Source: Acanthococcus lagerstroemiae (taxonomy: Eukaryota > Arthropoda > Insecta > Hemiptera > Eriococcidae). From it: a stretch of DNA of 64,000 nucleotides. Below the pieces are notes generated by a model that saw nothing but the letters and a program-made list of their open reading frames with translations, was not told the origin of the DNA and made no database searches. The position numbers and the translations under genes were made by a program. Positions within the stretch are counted from its first letter, which is position 1, and every line of letters starts with the position of its first letter. Of this stretch, positions 47,085 through 57,316 are shown one piece after another. The stretch covers positions 620,001 to 684,000 of the forward strand of contig JAJSSI010000012.1 in assembly GCA_031841125.1 (NCBI GenBank). The letters run 5' to 3'.

Positions 47085-47843
47085 ATGTCATGGGAACCAA
47101 GAAGCTTCGTAGTACTTGACGATGAGTCGTATCCGGTGGTAAGCAGTATTCAAGCATTTACCGACCTCGGCTTCCCGATGTCTAAGCAATGTGATATTGA
47201 AGCTTTTGATTGGAAACTTTCACTTGTTTCAGAAGAATACGATGATGTAATTTGTGCCAAATTTGTAAGTACAAGTTGTTATGTCCAAGCTTGCATATGT
47301 ACGTTTTGTGTGGTGTCTGCCTGTTGCAAGTTTCTGTTGTTCACTTTTCATAGACTGCAGTTCTGAAGTCATGTAATGCCGGGCAAGGGGGCATAAACAC
47401 GTTCCATTCACTATTGAAAATAAATCTTCCCAAAGGAGTGGGATAGTGATCGCAGTAATTCTGACAACAAATCTGAATTAGCAATACAGTGGATCTCACA
47501 AACCACACTGTTCAACCTCATTGTAGGTGAGTGTCTCCACCAACTCGAACTACTATTATCTACCTTGCGTTTCTACGTTTAGCTGTTTCATTTCAGTTGA
47601 AAGTTCCAAGTAGCCGTCCTGTTGCGTACCAGTAATAAGGCCGAACAACATGACAGTGTATCAGACAAGGAAAGAATTCGAAAGTACTGGGAGAAGAAAG
47701 ACCATTGTGGAAAAGTATACGTCATCTCTCAGATGTGAAAAATGCTTGCGGAATCGTTCATCGCGAAGAACAAGTAGCTGATTCTCGTAACAGATGAAAG
47801 GAAAGTAATCACACTACAACAAACACTGAAGGCTCAGAAGCAG
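47085..47843 (+). pseudogene. Spliced gene remnant in E, unknown product
   Basis: Exon 1, 47085-47264, encodes 60 aa (starts MSWEPRSFVVLDDESYPVVS) and ends at a strong donor, GTAAGT. Exon 2, 47436-47526 (EWDSDRSNSDNK...), ends at GTGAGT, phase 1. A third block ending at the GTACAA donor at 47843 reads like coding text (SDKERIRKYWEKKDHCGKVY) but has two in-frame stops and no clean acceptor in phase. Another coding-looking block is at 48426-48560 (ENGIAIDFSQCTHHNDYSHC). Acidic and polar; no domain recognised. Probably the decayed gene of E, or a host gene captured by it. Confidence 0.45.
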
Positions 47844-49084
47844 GTACAAATTCTTCTAATTGTAATTTACAGGGTGTTTAAGATTGGTGAAATGAGTACA
47901 TTACTGTCGATGATTTCAAACATACGTCAATCAAGTAAAAAATTGATTAAGAAATTGAAAGTGTGGTAAATCACAAAAAGTCATTGTACTGGGAAACAAA
48001 GATAAATTATAAAGTCAACTATTTTCAAATTTCAATTTTGTTTGACATAACCTGCAATAATTAGATTCTTACACCATCCCCATTCTTATAAGTTTGTTAA
48101 TCAGTGGCAGATCTATCCTTGGGCTGAAAAATGGGGGGGACATTGCGATTGAGTTTTTCTCCTGTTTTTGGGTATCTGCAGCACCCCTGTCTATAATGTT
48201 CATTTTGAAGCGATTTAATCACATTATGAAACCTGTCTTTAGAAACTATTTAAAATGACATCCATCTTGGTTTCTTAGGGGGCGGAGGTGGAAAAAGTTT
48301 AATTTCCAAAACACCCTTCTTGGAAAATTCCTAGATTCGCCACTGTTCTTAATTATAATTATTTCAATTGTGAACTTTGTTTAGGTATCATTGATGCACC
48401 AGATATAACCTCATCACTTCTAACATGAATAATACTAACACTGAGAATGGGATAGCAATTGATTTTTCTCAGTGTACGCACCACAATGATTACAGCCATT
48501 GTGATAAAGAGCTTCAGTCCGCTCTATTGACTTTTGATAAGACTACTGATGATGTGATGGGTAACTAAAGCGCTACATATAGGCTGTTACTTCCAATCAA
48601 AAATTCATCGCTTCTAAGTATTAATAATATGTTGTTCCAGTTCCTATTTGACCATAATATTTGTATTATTAATATCATCGCTTAACGTAATTTAGTGGGG
48701 ATAATTATTTTTAACATTTTATTACCTACCCTCTCTTTATCTGCCATTCAGAGACTCTATTTTTTTCATTCTTATCTTATTAATGGACTCATTATTTTAA
48801 TATTCTCTTCTTTTTTCGCCATTCAAGCCCGCTAGTGTATTCGTTTTTGTTTTCTTCTTTACATACATACATGTTCGCACTTGTGAGTAAGTTGAATCTC
48901 ATATTATTAAGTTTTGAGTATCCCAATTACTGTAACTATTTTCATTTAATACATGTATTAATTTACCCACAATAATGTATTTTGTGCATTTTTTTTGGCG
49001 GGGGGATTTTTTTACCCCAGTTACTTATTTTTAAAAAGCTTTATTTTCAATAAACATTGTTAACAAATCTGTAGATATTATGTA
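47844..49084. other. Rest of E interior
   Basis: Apart from the possible exon at 48426-48560, this is AT-rich sequence with T-runs and no supported gene. Confidence 0.3.
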
Positions 49085-49482
49085 CATCACGTCAAAAAGA
49101 GATCAGAATTGAAAGGTTTTACTACACATTTTTTTGACGTTGCTTAGTGGATGTCAAAAATTTCCTCTATATTGACATCAATATAGTGTCAAAAATATGT
49201 CAAAATTAGAATTGACCAATTTTTGACGTCAAATGTCCGTCAACTATCACATGAATATTGATATCAATTTAGTATCAAAAATACATCAAATATTTTAATG
49301 ACCCAATATTGATGTCAAAAATGCATCAAAAATGCATCAAAAAACCTGTCAAAAGGGCGGACGTTTTTGGATGTCTAGTAGACGTCAATATTGCGTCAAT
49401 ACAGATGTCAATTTCACGCGTCAATGTGACATCAATAATGCGCATTTTTGATGTCAAAATCGTGTCAATCTGGTTAATGGGG
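49085..49482. repeat. Right CRE-like array of E
   Basis: Dense TTTTTGACGTC, TTGATGTCAAAA, CATCAAAAATGCATCAAAAA and ATTGACATCAAT motifs, ending in the inverted terminal GTCAATCTGGTTAATGGGG. Confidence 0.7.
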
Positions 49483-50112
49483 ATATACAACTTTTTACTT
49501 CATTAATGACAAGGTGTGGTCATGTAGGGCTATCAAATTTAATCAATTTACAATGCATAAAGTCGCCTCCGAAGTGTCGGACTAAGAAGAAGAACGTCAC
49601 ACGAAAAAGGTGTTAGAAACGAAGAGCGGACGTACTTTCTTTCAATATAGTGAGGAAAAATCGAGAATGGCCCTCGAAGATGTACGAAATGGATATGGTT
49701 GTGATTTATCAACTGCTAACACTTATTTCTAATTTGAGTCAATGGTTTCGGGTGAAGAAAGCTACGCGATTGAATGGCATTCCTTCTTTAGTTCCGATGG
49801 CTTATTAGTATCTATCGTAATTTTTTTTTCAGAGTTGTTTGAAAACTAGGAGCCGGTTTTGAAGAAAATATTGATTCTCAAGCGAAGGAAAAAAAAATCA
49901 CGGACTGGAAATGTTTGTGGAAAAAATAAACTTTGAGTAAGATTTCTCTTAATTAGGTACCTACTCGTTTTTCGTCTTCATCACATCACCTGTATTCATG
50001 TAATTTGAGCTTTCAGTAAATTGAAGTCAGTTCTCACGCCAAAAAAATTAAAATGTGAGGAATAACGCATAAAGAAAAACTTGATTCGCCAAAATATACA
50101 TGTCAAGAAGTT

Positions 50113-50381
50113 ATACAGTCGTATGCTATTGGCGATTGGGTCATTGTGGCCTTAGAAATGAAAGGGGAAAAGAAATGTGCTCGTAAAATTATGGTATGTG
50201 TGGAGAAAGTAGTGCGAGGGTGTTTGTCGGAGATTTCGTCAGGTCTCTAAAATTAAATCCGATATTTAAGACTCCGCGTAACGACAAAAATACTCGTATT
50301 TCGAAGTTTGATTTCGCGCAAATTGTTAGGAGAGTTCAGAAACCAGTAGGTAATTCAATCAGAAGGAATTTATCTGTTTAA
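50113..50381 (+). pseudogene. Fragment of the YVG-type C-terminal domain found in transposon proteins
   Basis: Frame 1 reads SYAIGDWVIVALEMKGEKKC. After a frameshift at about 50190 the next frame reads GESSARVFVGDFVRSLKLNP ... FDFAQIVRRV. The GDWV-V ... FLRS-K ... F-P ... IV-R layout matches the C-terminal domain that also ends the Tigger protein at 5816-5673. No other parts of a gene are near (only weak frames from 49560). An orphan exon of a decayed transposase. Confidence 0.5.
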
Positions 50382-50399
50382 TGTGTCTTCGACTGATAT

Positions 50400-52250
50400 A
50401 AACCGTGAAACGGCGGTTCTGTCAGAAGTCGGTAGTTTTTCTGCTTGGGACGGTGCTTAAAAGTAATATCAATACGTGAAATATTGGTTACCGTGAATAA
50501 GAAACCAAATTTACGTAGGGCCTATGTATTCTTGTCAGAACTTTCAGTTTGAACAAAAAATTTATATTATTTCTTAATAAAATATGCTAACTAGTGCTTT
50601 ATAAACTTCTTAATTTTGATAGAGATTAGTTACGTGCCTTAAATTCACGCTTTCAAAACATATTTCTGGATGAAGAAAATAAAAATCTGCTGACAAACTA
50701 ATAAATCCCTCTCATATGGTCAAAGATGGGAAAAAGGTTAGGTGGCCAAGATGAGAGTTTTCGCCAAAAATTTTTTAATTCGTTCTACAGGTGACCCGCT
50801 GATTTATTTAGGTGTCCTGAATGAAATTTCTCATCCCTCTTACACTATACAGTCATAATAAAACAGTTTCCAGTACTGAAGAACGATTTGTATACTCTTA
50901 ATCAATTTTCAAAGTGGAAAAATTTCCCGTCTGAAAAAATGCTGCAAAAAAATGGCATTGACAAAAGTTGCTAATTCTGGTATTAAAAAGTATTTAAACT
51001 GGCAATTCTTCGACCGCTTCGACCAATCAGAACACAGCACTACTAAGTTACCAAACAATTACCTGTTCAGGAAATTCTTAAATTGCCTGAGAGGCAATAC
51101 TTTTCAGACGTGTTCTTAAAGTGGCCAAAAGTTGACGAGTTACCCACCCTGTTTAATTTTCAATAACCATAAAAAAAAAGAAAAAAGTCCAGAACCGACA
51201 AAACAGGTGAACGCGGACACTATTTGATTTCCACAATAGGTTGACTTGAAACGGCTCTTTTCTGAGGCATATTCACTTATTTTCGACCACCAGTATAGTT
51301 CGCAAATAAGAATCGGTATTTTTAAAATGCTGTTCCCCACTCCACCGTTCCATGGTTAAATCAATTAGTAAAGAATAAAACCTTCCCTCCTTACCTAGAG
51401 GGAAACTGGTTCCTCTTTCTCACATCTCCTTTTAACGTATTTCAGAGGTTAACAAAATGTAAACAAGTTTATAAAGTGACAGGCAAAAAGTGAAAGGGCA
51501 TCGAAGAGATCGGTGTATGCTGAAATATAAACATTTTTCAGGAAAATGAAAAACCTGAAAACGTGCCGATGTGATCGGTGTATGTGCAAGTTAACTGGCT
51601 TGTACATACCTACTATTCACTGGCACTCATGTTATGTTACGATCTAGGTAGAGCGACGTGTCGGCACTGTTGAGTTGTATCAAGGCATGTAAAAACATGG
51701 GGGTTGAAATCTTCAATTTACATCTCGTCGAATGAGAGTATTCATCGAGTTACATTTTCACCTGAAGACAAAGGTAACGCAGCCGTTCTTGGCGTAACTT
51801 TCAGTGTTTTCTGCAGTTTTCGGCAGGGGCACGTTGTGCCGTTGGGGTGCGTTCGTTGTGGTATCGAACACGGGTGGAATTAGTGTTGCAAACCCACTCT
51901 TGGACATAACATTCATTCCCGATGAAAGCTAAAACAATGAAGCACAACATATGTCTATTAGTAAAGGTATATTTCTGGGAAGTGAATAGTTGAATTATAA
52001 AATTTAGTACTGATAAAATTACGTGTTCATCACACTTCTTACAAAAAAATTCATGAATTCCAATAAATTAATTAAAAAAGGCTCGCGTTAATTCCGACAA
52101 TCAATTTAAACTAAACGCATACATCATGTTGACCAGATTTGACCAGATTTTAGCTGATTTCAGTTGTGCCCAACAATTTATTCCCTTTTTTTGGTTGTAC
52201 AGCGTGATCCGTCAACTAACGAATTTCATCTGCGAGAGTTTTATTTATTT
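50400..52250. other. No gene seen
   Basis: 1.85 kb of AT-rich sequence. Notable only for a direct duplication of TTGACCAGATTT at about 52128-52152. The frame at 51140-51340 is not supported. Confidence 0.3.
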
Positions 52251-52257
52251 AAACACT

Positions 52258-53197
52258 CTAATAAAGATCAAAAAATAGATACCAACCTGCTATCACTTTG
52301 AATACTTCCGCTTCTTTCAATGCGCGACACGGGGTTTTATTCAGCTTCCCATTCACTATAATTTTCTTGTAACCCGCCCAAACGTTGTAATGTTTTCCTG
52401 GAAAACTGCTCGACACAATCGCTGTGCTTTTACAGCATCATTCGGACAATTGCGATTGAAATTCATAATTCGGCCCATGTATGTATTCTGCAACACGATA
52501 GATTACTGAAATATTTATGAAAGTAGTAAATGAAGCCTTCGAACTTCTGGAGACGTGTTCATGCACTCTACTTTTCTATTTACTACAGGCAAATTAAATA
52601 TAAAAGAATAAGGAAAACAGGAATCCGACTGGATCTTGATGGAGATATTCAATTACAGGCAATAATTCCAGGACACAAAGTCGAAAAACCAATTCATCCA
52701 GGTAGAGCTCTATATGGCGACTCCCCATATAGAGCTGTAATCCAGAGGTCTCCGAAAACTTTCTGGAAACACGTGCCGAAGCCCTACTTTTAAAATGAAG
52801 GAATAAAATCTTTCTTTCATTTGAATTATTGCTGACCATCAATAAATTTAAGCTACTCAATTCGGATCGTGTGGAGAATTTTAATTTCTCTACCAATGTA
52901 GTTATTTGTTGGGCTATACTAAATAATAAAGTCTAACTGGTGTATTGAAAAATTTTTTCAAATTTCATGTCACTTTGATCTGAATCAAATTTTCCTCGAA
53001 AGCATCGAGGGCCGCTTCAGTTTGTATAGGAATGTGTGATAAGACTCGAGCGCACGTGCTTCCTTCATTTGAAGATGTCTCATTCGTACTTCTACTGAAC
53101 ACGTCCATTTTCTTGTTTAACCTGTCAACTTGAGTCACTAATTCGCTCAGGGTTCGATTTATCATAGGGAGGGTTAGAGTCCTTTTTCCGATGACGT
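52258..53197 (-). pseudogene. DUF4806-like protein fragment, two exons
   Basis: Exon 53197-52974 follows acceptor GCAG. It encodes a helical stretch (LSELVTQVDRLNKKMDV) and then IPIQTEAALDAFEENLIQI before a possible GTGACA donor. Exon 52488-52258 follows TTGCAG and ends at a TAG. It carries WAGYKKIIVNGKLNKTPCRA then LKEAEVFKV, with a frameshift or stop near its start (a TGA in one frame). Leu-Pro-x-x-T-x2-E-L-x3-E followed later by G-x-KK-x-AL-x5-VF is the layout I associate with DUF4806, a domain common in arthropod and cnidarian genomes near transposons. The N-terminal part was not found. The gap between the exons includes a 12-bp perfect hairpin at 52706-52736. Confidence 0.45.
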
Positions 53198-53207
53198 CTG
53201 CGAACAT

Positions 53208-53981
53208 GGAAAAAAAAAAAAACAGTTATGAAAATTAGTCAATATTTCTTCATCCGGTAAAAGATACGGGAAAAATGACTAATGATAATAGTCTTCATCA
53301 AAGCTTCCCATTTCGGCTTTTTCTTATCTGAAAAATCAATGCAGCAAATTATTCTCCAATAGTATAATAATGCAAAGGGCGAATACTTGATAAAATCTGA
53401 AGAAAACAAGATCTACAGACACGGTAAGAAGAAATATAAATTTACTAGATAACTGACATAGCTCTCTCAGAATTAGGGTGGCGGGGGGAGGGGGTTTAAA
53501 TTTTTGATGGTTCTATTGATTTCTTCTCCGTGTATTTTTAGATCAACAAGACTGATATGTAGGTAGATGGTCAATGTAGAAACTAAACTGAAAACCTAAA
53601 AAGTTTTATACTATCAGCCGCAGTCACATTTCAAAATTCTAAGTGTGTGTGTGTGTGTGTGTGTGTGCACACGGAATAACCGTATAAAGGGAGGTCTTGC
53701 GTCCGCTGAACACCGGCGTTGTGGGGTCCATTTTCGTTGTGAGGTCTTCGGCTAGGACCCCACAACGTTTTAACCAGATTTTTCGATACTTTGGGCCAAA
53801 ATAATAGCCTAGAGCTTGATCCCGATTTGTTCTGGAAAAAGTCCCCCCTATGACTATTTTTCCGCTATACACTTTGTGTATCACCAGGTGTAAAGACTCT
53901 CAGAAGTATTCGCATTACTACAACGTTCTGAGGCCTCGGTGAAAACGCCGACGCAGTGGGGCCCCACGTTGCCAAGTGTTT
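53208..53981. other. No gene; GT microsatellite and short inverted repeats
   Basis: A GT run occupies 53643-53667. GTTGTGGGGTCC (53720) and GGACCCCACAACG (53754) form an inverted pair of about 12 bp. The frame ending in HTHTHT at 53639 is the microsatellite read through. Confidence 0.5.
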
Positions 53982-53987
53982 CTGTTG

Positions 53988-55765
53988 CTAACATTGGATA
54001 GGATGATGCAGAACAATATGTTTTGAACACGTCTCGCACTGTTCTACAAAACGTTTAACTTTGGCGCTTACTCCTGGCCAAAAAATTACCGTTTTAGCTT
54101 GCTCAAGACAGCGAACTATACCTAGATGACCATCGTGGATTCGATTAAGAACCTTCAGGCGCATGTGATAAGGAATGACGATACGAGATCCTCTACATAT
54201 TAAACCATTGATGACTGTTAACTCGCCGCAATATGGAAACCAGTGACAAACAGATGTATGAATGTCGTTGATAAAATTTGACCACCCATCTTTGATCAGA
54301 CGACGAAGTTCGCGGCACTTGTTGTCTTGTTTTTGGACAAGGACAAACTCGTTCAACTTATCTTGTAACGTGGGAAACAACTTCTGGATGATGTGGTGAA
54401 TATATACGCCTCAGCTTGTTGAGTGATATCTGAATTATTGTTGATACCAAGTGGCGCACGGGACAGACAATCTGCGGTATATAGTTTCTTCCCTGGGGTA
54501 TGTTTGATGGTGAAACTATACCTCATTAACCGCATCTTGAATCCTTGAATTCTGGGGGAAATGTCAATCATTTTCTTTGTTGACAGTAACAGAACCAATG
54601 GTTTGTGGTCCGTTTCAATTTTGAAGGTACGGCCTTGCAAAAATGTATCAAACTTTTCGCATGCCCAGGTTATTGCTAGGGCCTCTTTTTCTATTTGTGT
54701 GTACCTCTGTTCCATATCAGACAGGGTATAACGGGCAAAAGAAACAGGCTTAACTTGTTTATCGGCTGTATGTTGAAATAATACTGCACCAAGACCAAAA
54801 GTTGAGGCATCAGCAGACAAAATCACATCTGCATTGAGATTGTAGCATACTAAAGAAATCTCGCATTAAATTTCTTCGACATTAGCTTTCAAGGCAGCTT
54901 GTTGATCCGGACCCCAGGTAAATACAACATCTTTCTGCAACTAATCTCTGATTGGTTGGGTTTTTTTGGCTAAATTTGGAATAAATTTGCTGAGCTGATT
55001 TACCAAGCCGTTGAATTGACAAACATCTGAAATGTCTTTTTGCTCAGAAATTTTGACCAACGCTTTAATTTGATCTGGATCTGGACAGACATGCTCATGG
55101 TTGATAAGTTGACCCAGAAACTTCACTTGATTTACAGAAAACTCGCATTTATTCTTATTCAACACTAGACCCGCTGACTTGACTCTCTCAAGTACGGCAT
55201 AGTAACGTTCATCATATGCTCTTTCTGATTTTTTCCATGTACTAGAATATCATCCATATGGCAGACTATGCCAGTTAACCCTTTTAAGAGTTCTTGCATT
55301 TGGTACTGAAAATACTCGGGCGCAGATGAAATTCCGAACAGTAACCTCCTGAAGTAGTAATGACTGAAGGGTGTGATAAATGTAGTTAACTCGGTAGACT
55401 CTTCATCGAGTTGGATCTGCCAATAACCGCTCGCAGCATCTAGTTTAGGTACTAAAGACGCTCAATGAACCAATAATGCCCAAAGTATTTTCAATGTTAG
55501 GTAGGATGAAGCGTGAATGTTTAACATACGTGTTAAGACATGATAAATTGACGCATAAACCCACTGCACCGTTGCTTTTAGGCACAGCAACCATTGGGGC
55601 GCACCACTCCATTGGTTTGGTAATTTTTGCAATGATGCCAAGACTTTCAATGCAGTTAAGCTCAGCCTCGACCTTTTCCCGCAATGGAATGGGAATATTC
55701 TGCGCATTTTTTAATGAATATGGAACTGCATCACTATAAAGTTCGATGTGGTACTTTCCTTCCAA
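53988..55765 (-). pseudogene. Gypsy pol: RT, RNase H, integrase N-terminus
   Basis: RT start at 55765 (PMVAVPKSNGAVGLCVNLSCLN; intact relatives have a D-L region here). RT end is at 55165-54941 (FLGQLINHEHVCPDPDQI). RNase H is at 54826-54353 (LSADASTFGLGAVL, DHKPL, TADCLSRAP). The integrase HHCC module is at 54380-53988 (IHDGHLGIVRC, QCETC). The frames are separated by several frameshifts and stops, and the RT catalytic YxDD lies in a broken stretch (about 55200-55260). Not functional. Confidence 0.82.
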
Positions 55766-55792
55766 AGTACCGTGGGATTTAAAGAGTTCAGG

Positions 55793-56143
55793 TTACTTTT
55801 GATAGATGACGTCCCACTTAGACTTAACCTGGTTGATACAGTTAATCTGAATGATGTTGAAACCTTCTAATGCCGGTGAACCGAGTAAAGGTTTGCTTTG
55901 GTTGAGAACGATGTAGATTTTCTCTTCAATCTGCTTAGAATGGGTCTGTAACGTAGCTTCAAACATACTGACATCTTTTAAACAATTTCCACCAGACCCA
56001 ATAAGAACGCGATCTGCCTGAACAAGGCGTTGATTTTTTGGCATCTGCTCAGGGGGAATTACAGTTACTTCAGCCCCTGAATCAATCTTGAAATTTACGA
56101 CATGATCATTAACTTTAATCATAACGTACCTAATATTTACCAC
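55793..56143 (-). pseudogene. Gypsy aspartic protease region
   Basis: KIDSGAEVTVIPPEQM gives the D-S-G-A active site. LLGSPALEGFNIIQ follows, as in gypsy proteases that pass into RT. Frame separated from gag by a stop and from RT by a frameshift. Confidence 0.8.
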
Positions 56144-56149
56144 AATTTT

Positions 56150-57080
56150 TTCAAACAGCCTGATTAATTTAATCTATAGAAACAGCCTGAATGGAACCAA
56201 GGAACGCGTAATCCTCAGGACTAAACAACTGCTCATGAACTTTGTTGACTTTACTACCACAACTAGAATTATCTTTTGGCGACTTCAACGAACTTTTTTG
56301 CTTACCTACACAATTTAGGGTAGTGACCAATACGTTGACACTTGTAACAGGTCACATCTTTGGCAGGACACTGTTTGCAAGGATGTTTACTTCAACCAAA
56401 ATTCCAACAATATGTATTGGAATTATCTGTACGACCGCTGGGTTTTGATTGATGCTGATAAACACGATCGACAGTTGACGTGGACTTAGGTGTAACCCAA
56501 TACTCTGGAGATCACTTTGCTGACGACAAACGGCTTCTTTTTGACGACATTTGGTTAAAGCCTTTTCAAGCGTTAAGTCTGCATCTAGTTGAAGGGTTTC
56601 CGAAAGTTGTTGATCACGAATCCCGATAACGATTTGATCACGGATAAATTCGTCTAGGAGATTTCCATAATTACAATGCTCACCTAGTTTACGTAGGTCT
56701 GTAGCGAAAGATTCGATCGATTCCCCATCTTGTTGAGTTCTAGTGTTGAACTTAGCGCGTTTGTAAATAACGTTGCGTTTACCGATGAAAAATTCGTTAA
56801 ACATCTTTTTCACCTTTTTGTAGATCTTCTTTTCCTTGTTGGTAAGCTTTGAAGCAGTTAAGATATCTTCCGGGTCTTCACCCATACAATACATTAATGT
56901 TGTTACTTGGCGATCATTTTGAAGTTCTGATAAACCTGAAACTTCACAATAGTGTTCAAAGCGTTGAATCCATTGATCCCAACCTGATGGATTTTTAAAA
57001 TCAAACGGAGCTGGCGGTGAAAAAACGAATTGAGCTGCTGTTAAAGTAGCAGCTGTTACCGTCGATGAATTATTAGGCAT
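56150..57080 (-). pseudogene. Gypsy gag with degenerate zinc-knuckle region
   Basis: Starts MPNNSSTVTAATLTAAQFVF, then FDFKNPSGWDQWIQRFEHYC and VTTLMYCMGEDPEDIL, typical of K02A2.6-like gag. Frame shifts near 56450. The cysteine-rich part (CPAKDVTCYKC-like on the minus strand) is at about 56330-56375 in another frame. Confidence 0.78.
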
Positions 57081-57127
57081 TGTTCAACACGAACGAAAAA
57101 TTTATTAAAAAAACACTTCTGACACCA

Positions 57128-57313
57128 TGTGATGTTATTACTTGAATTAAACAGACGAGATTATTTCCTGGCTACAACTTTAATAATAATGCATCGGCAC
57201 ATTACATCATGATAACTGAAAAATTCCTCCTAAACAAAAACATTAACTATTCTTATTGTCAGGCTGCATGTAGACAGCCGCCTAATATTAATGCAAGGTG
57301 CGCTAATGTCACA
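57128..57313 (-). repeat. Putative gypsy 5' LTR (186 bp)
   Basis: Minus strand starts TGTGACATTAGCG and ends ACATCACA, directly followed by TGGTGTCAGAAGTG. With no second LTR in the window, its outer edge is inferred from the TG...CA pair only. It ends four bases from the stop codon of the gene at 57317. Confidence 0.6.
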
Positions 57314-57316
57314 TTT

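Larger units (their letters stand above)
44144..49482 (+). mobile_element. Element E: 5.3-kb transposon with CRE-like repeat arrays at both ends
   Basis: Inverted ends CCCCATCAACCAGATTGAC (44144) and GTCAATCTGGTTAATGGGG (ending 49482), with AT on both sides. Each end carries hundreds of bases packed with TTGACACAA, TGATGTCAA, TGACGTCAA and related motifs. The left end is itself duplicated in tandem (second copy starts at 44492, period 348). The inside holds a GC-rich hairpin block and remnants of a spliced gene. I do not recognise the family. Confidence 0.65.
53982..57313 (-). mobile_element. Ty3/gypsy LTR retrotransposon, 3'-truncated and decayed
   Basis: Order on the minus strand: LTR (57313-57128), primer-binding-like TGGTGTCAGAAGTG, gag, protease, reverse transcriptase, RNase H, integrase zinc region. 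It stops at about 53982 inside the integrase; no core, envelope or second LTR follows. The gag looks like that of K02A2.6-type gypsy elements. Confidence 0.85.

Noticed and set aside
53639..53884. Minus-strand frame ending in HTHTHT
   Set aside because: Created by the GT microsatellite; no family features upstream.
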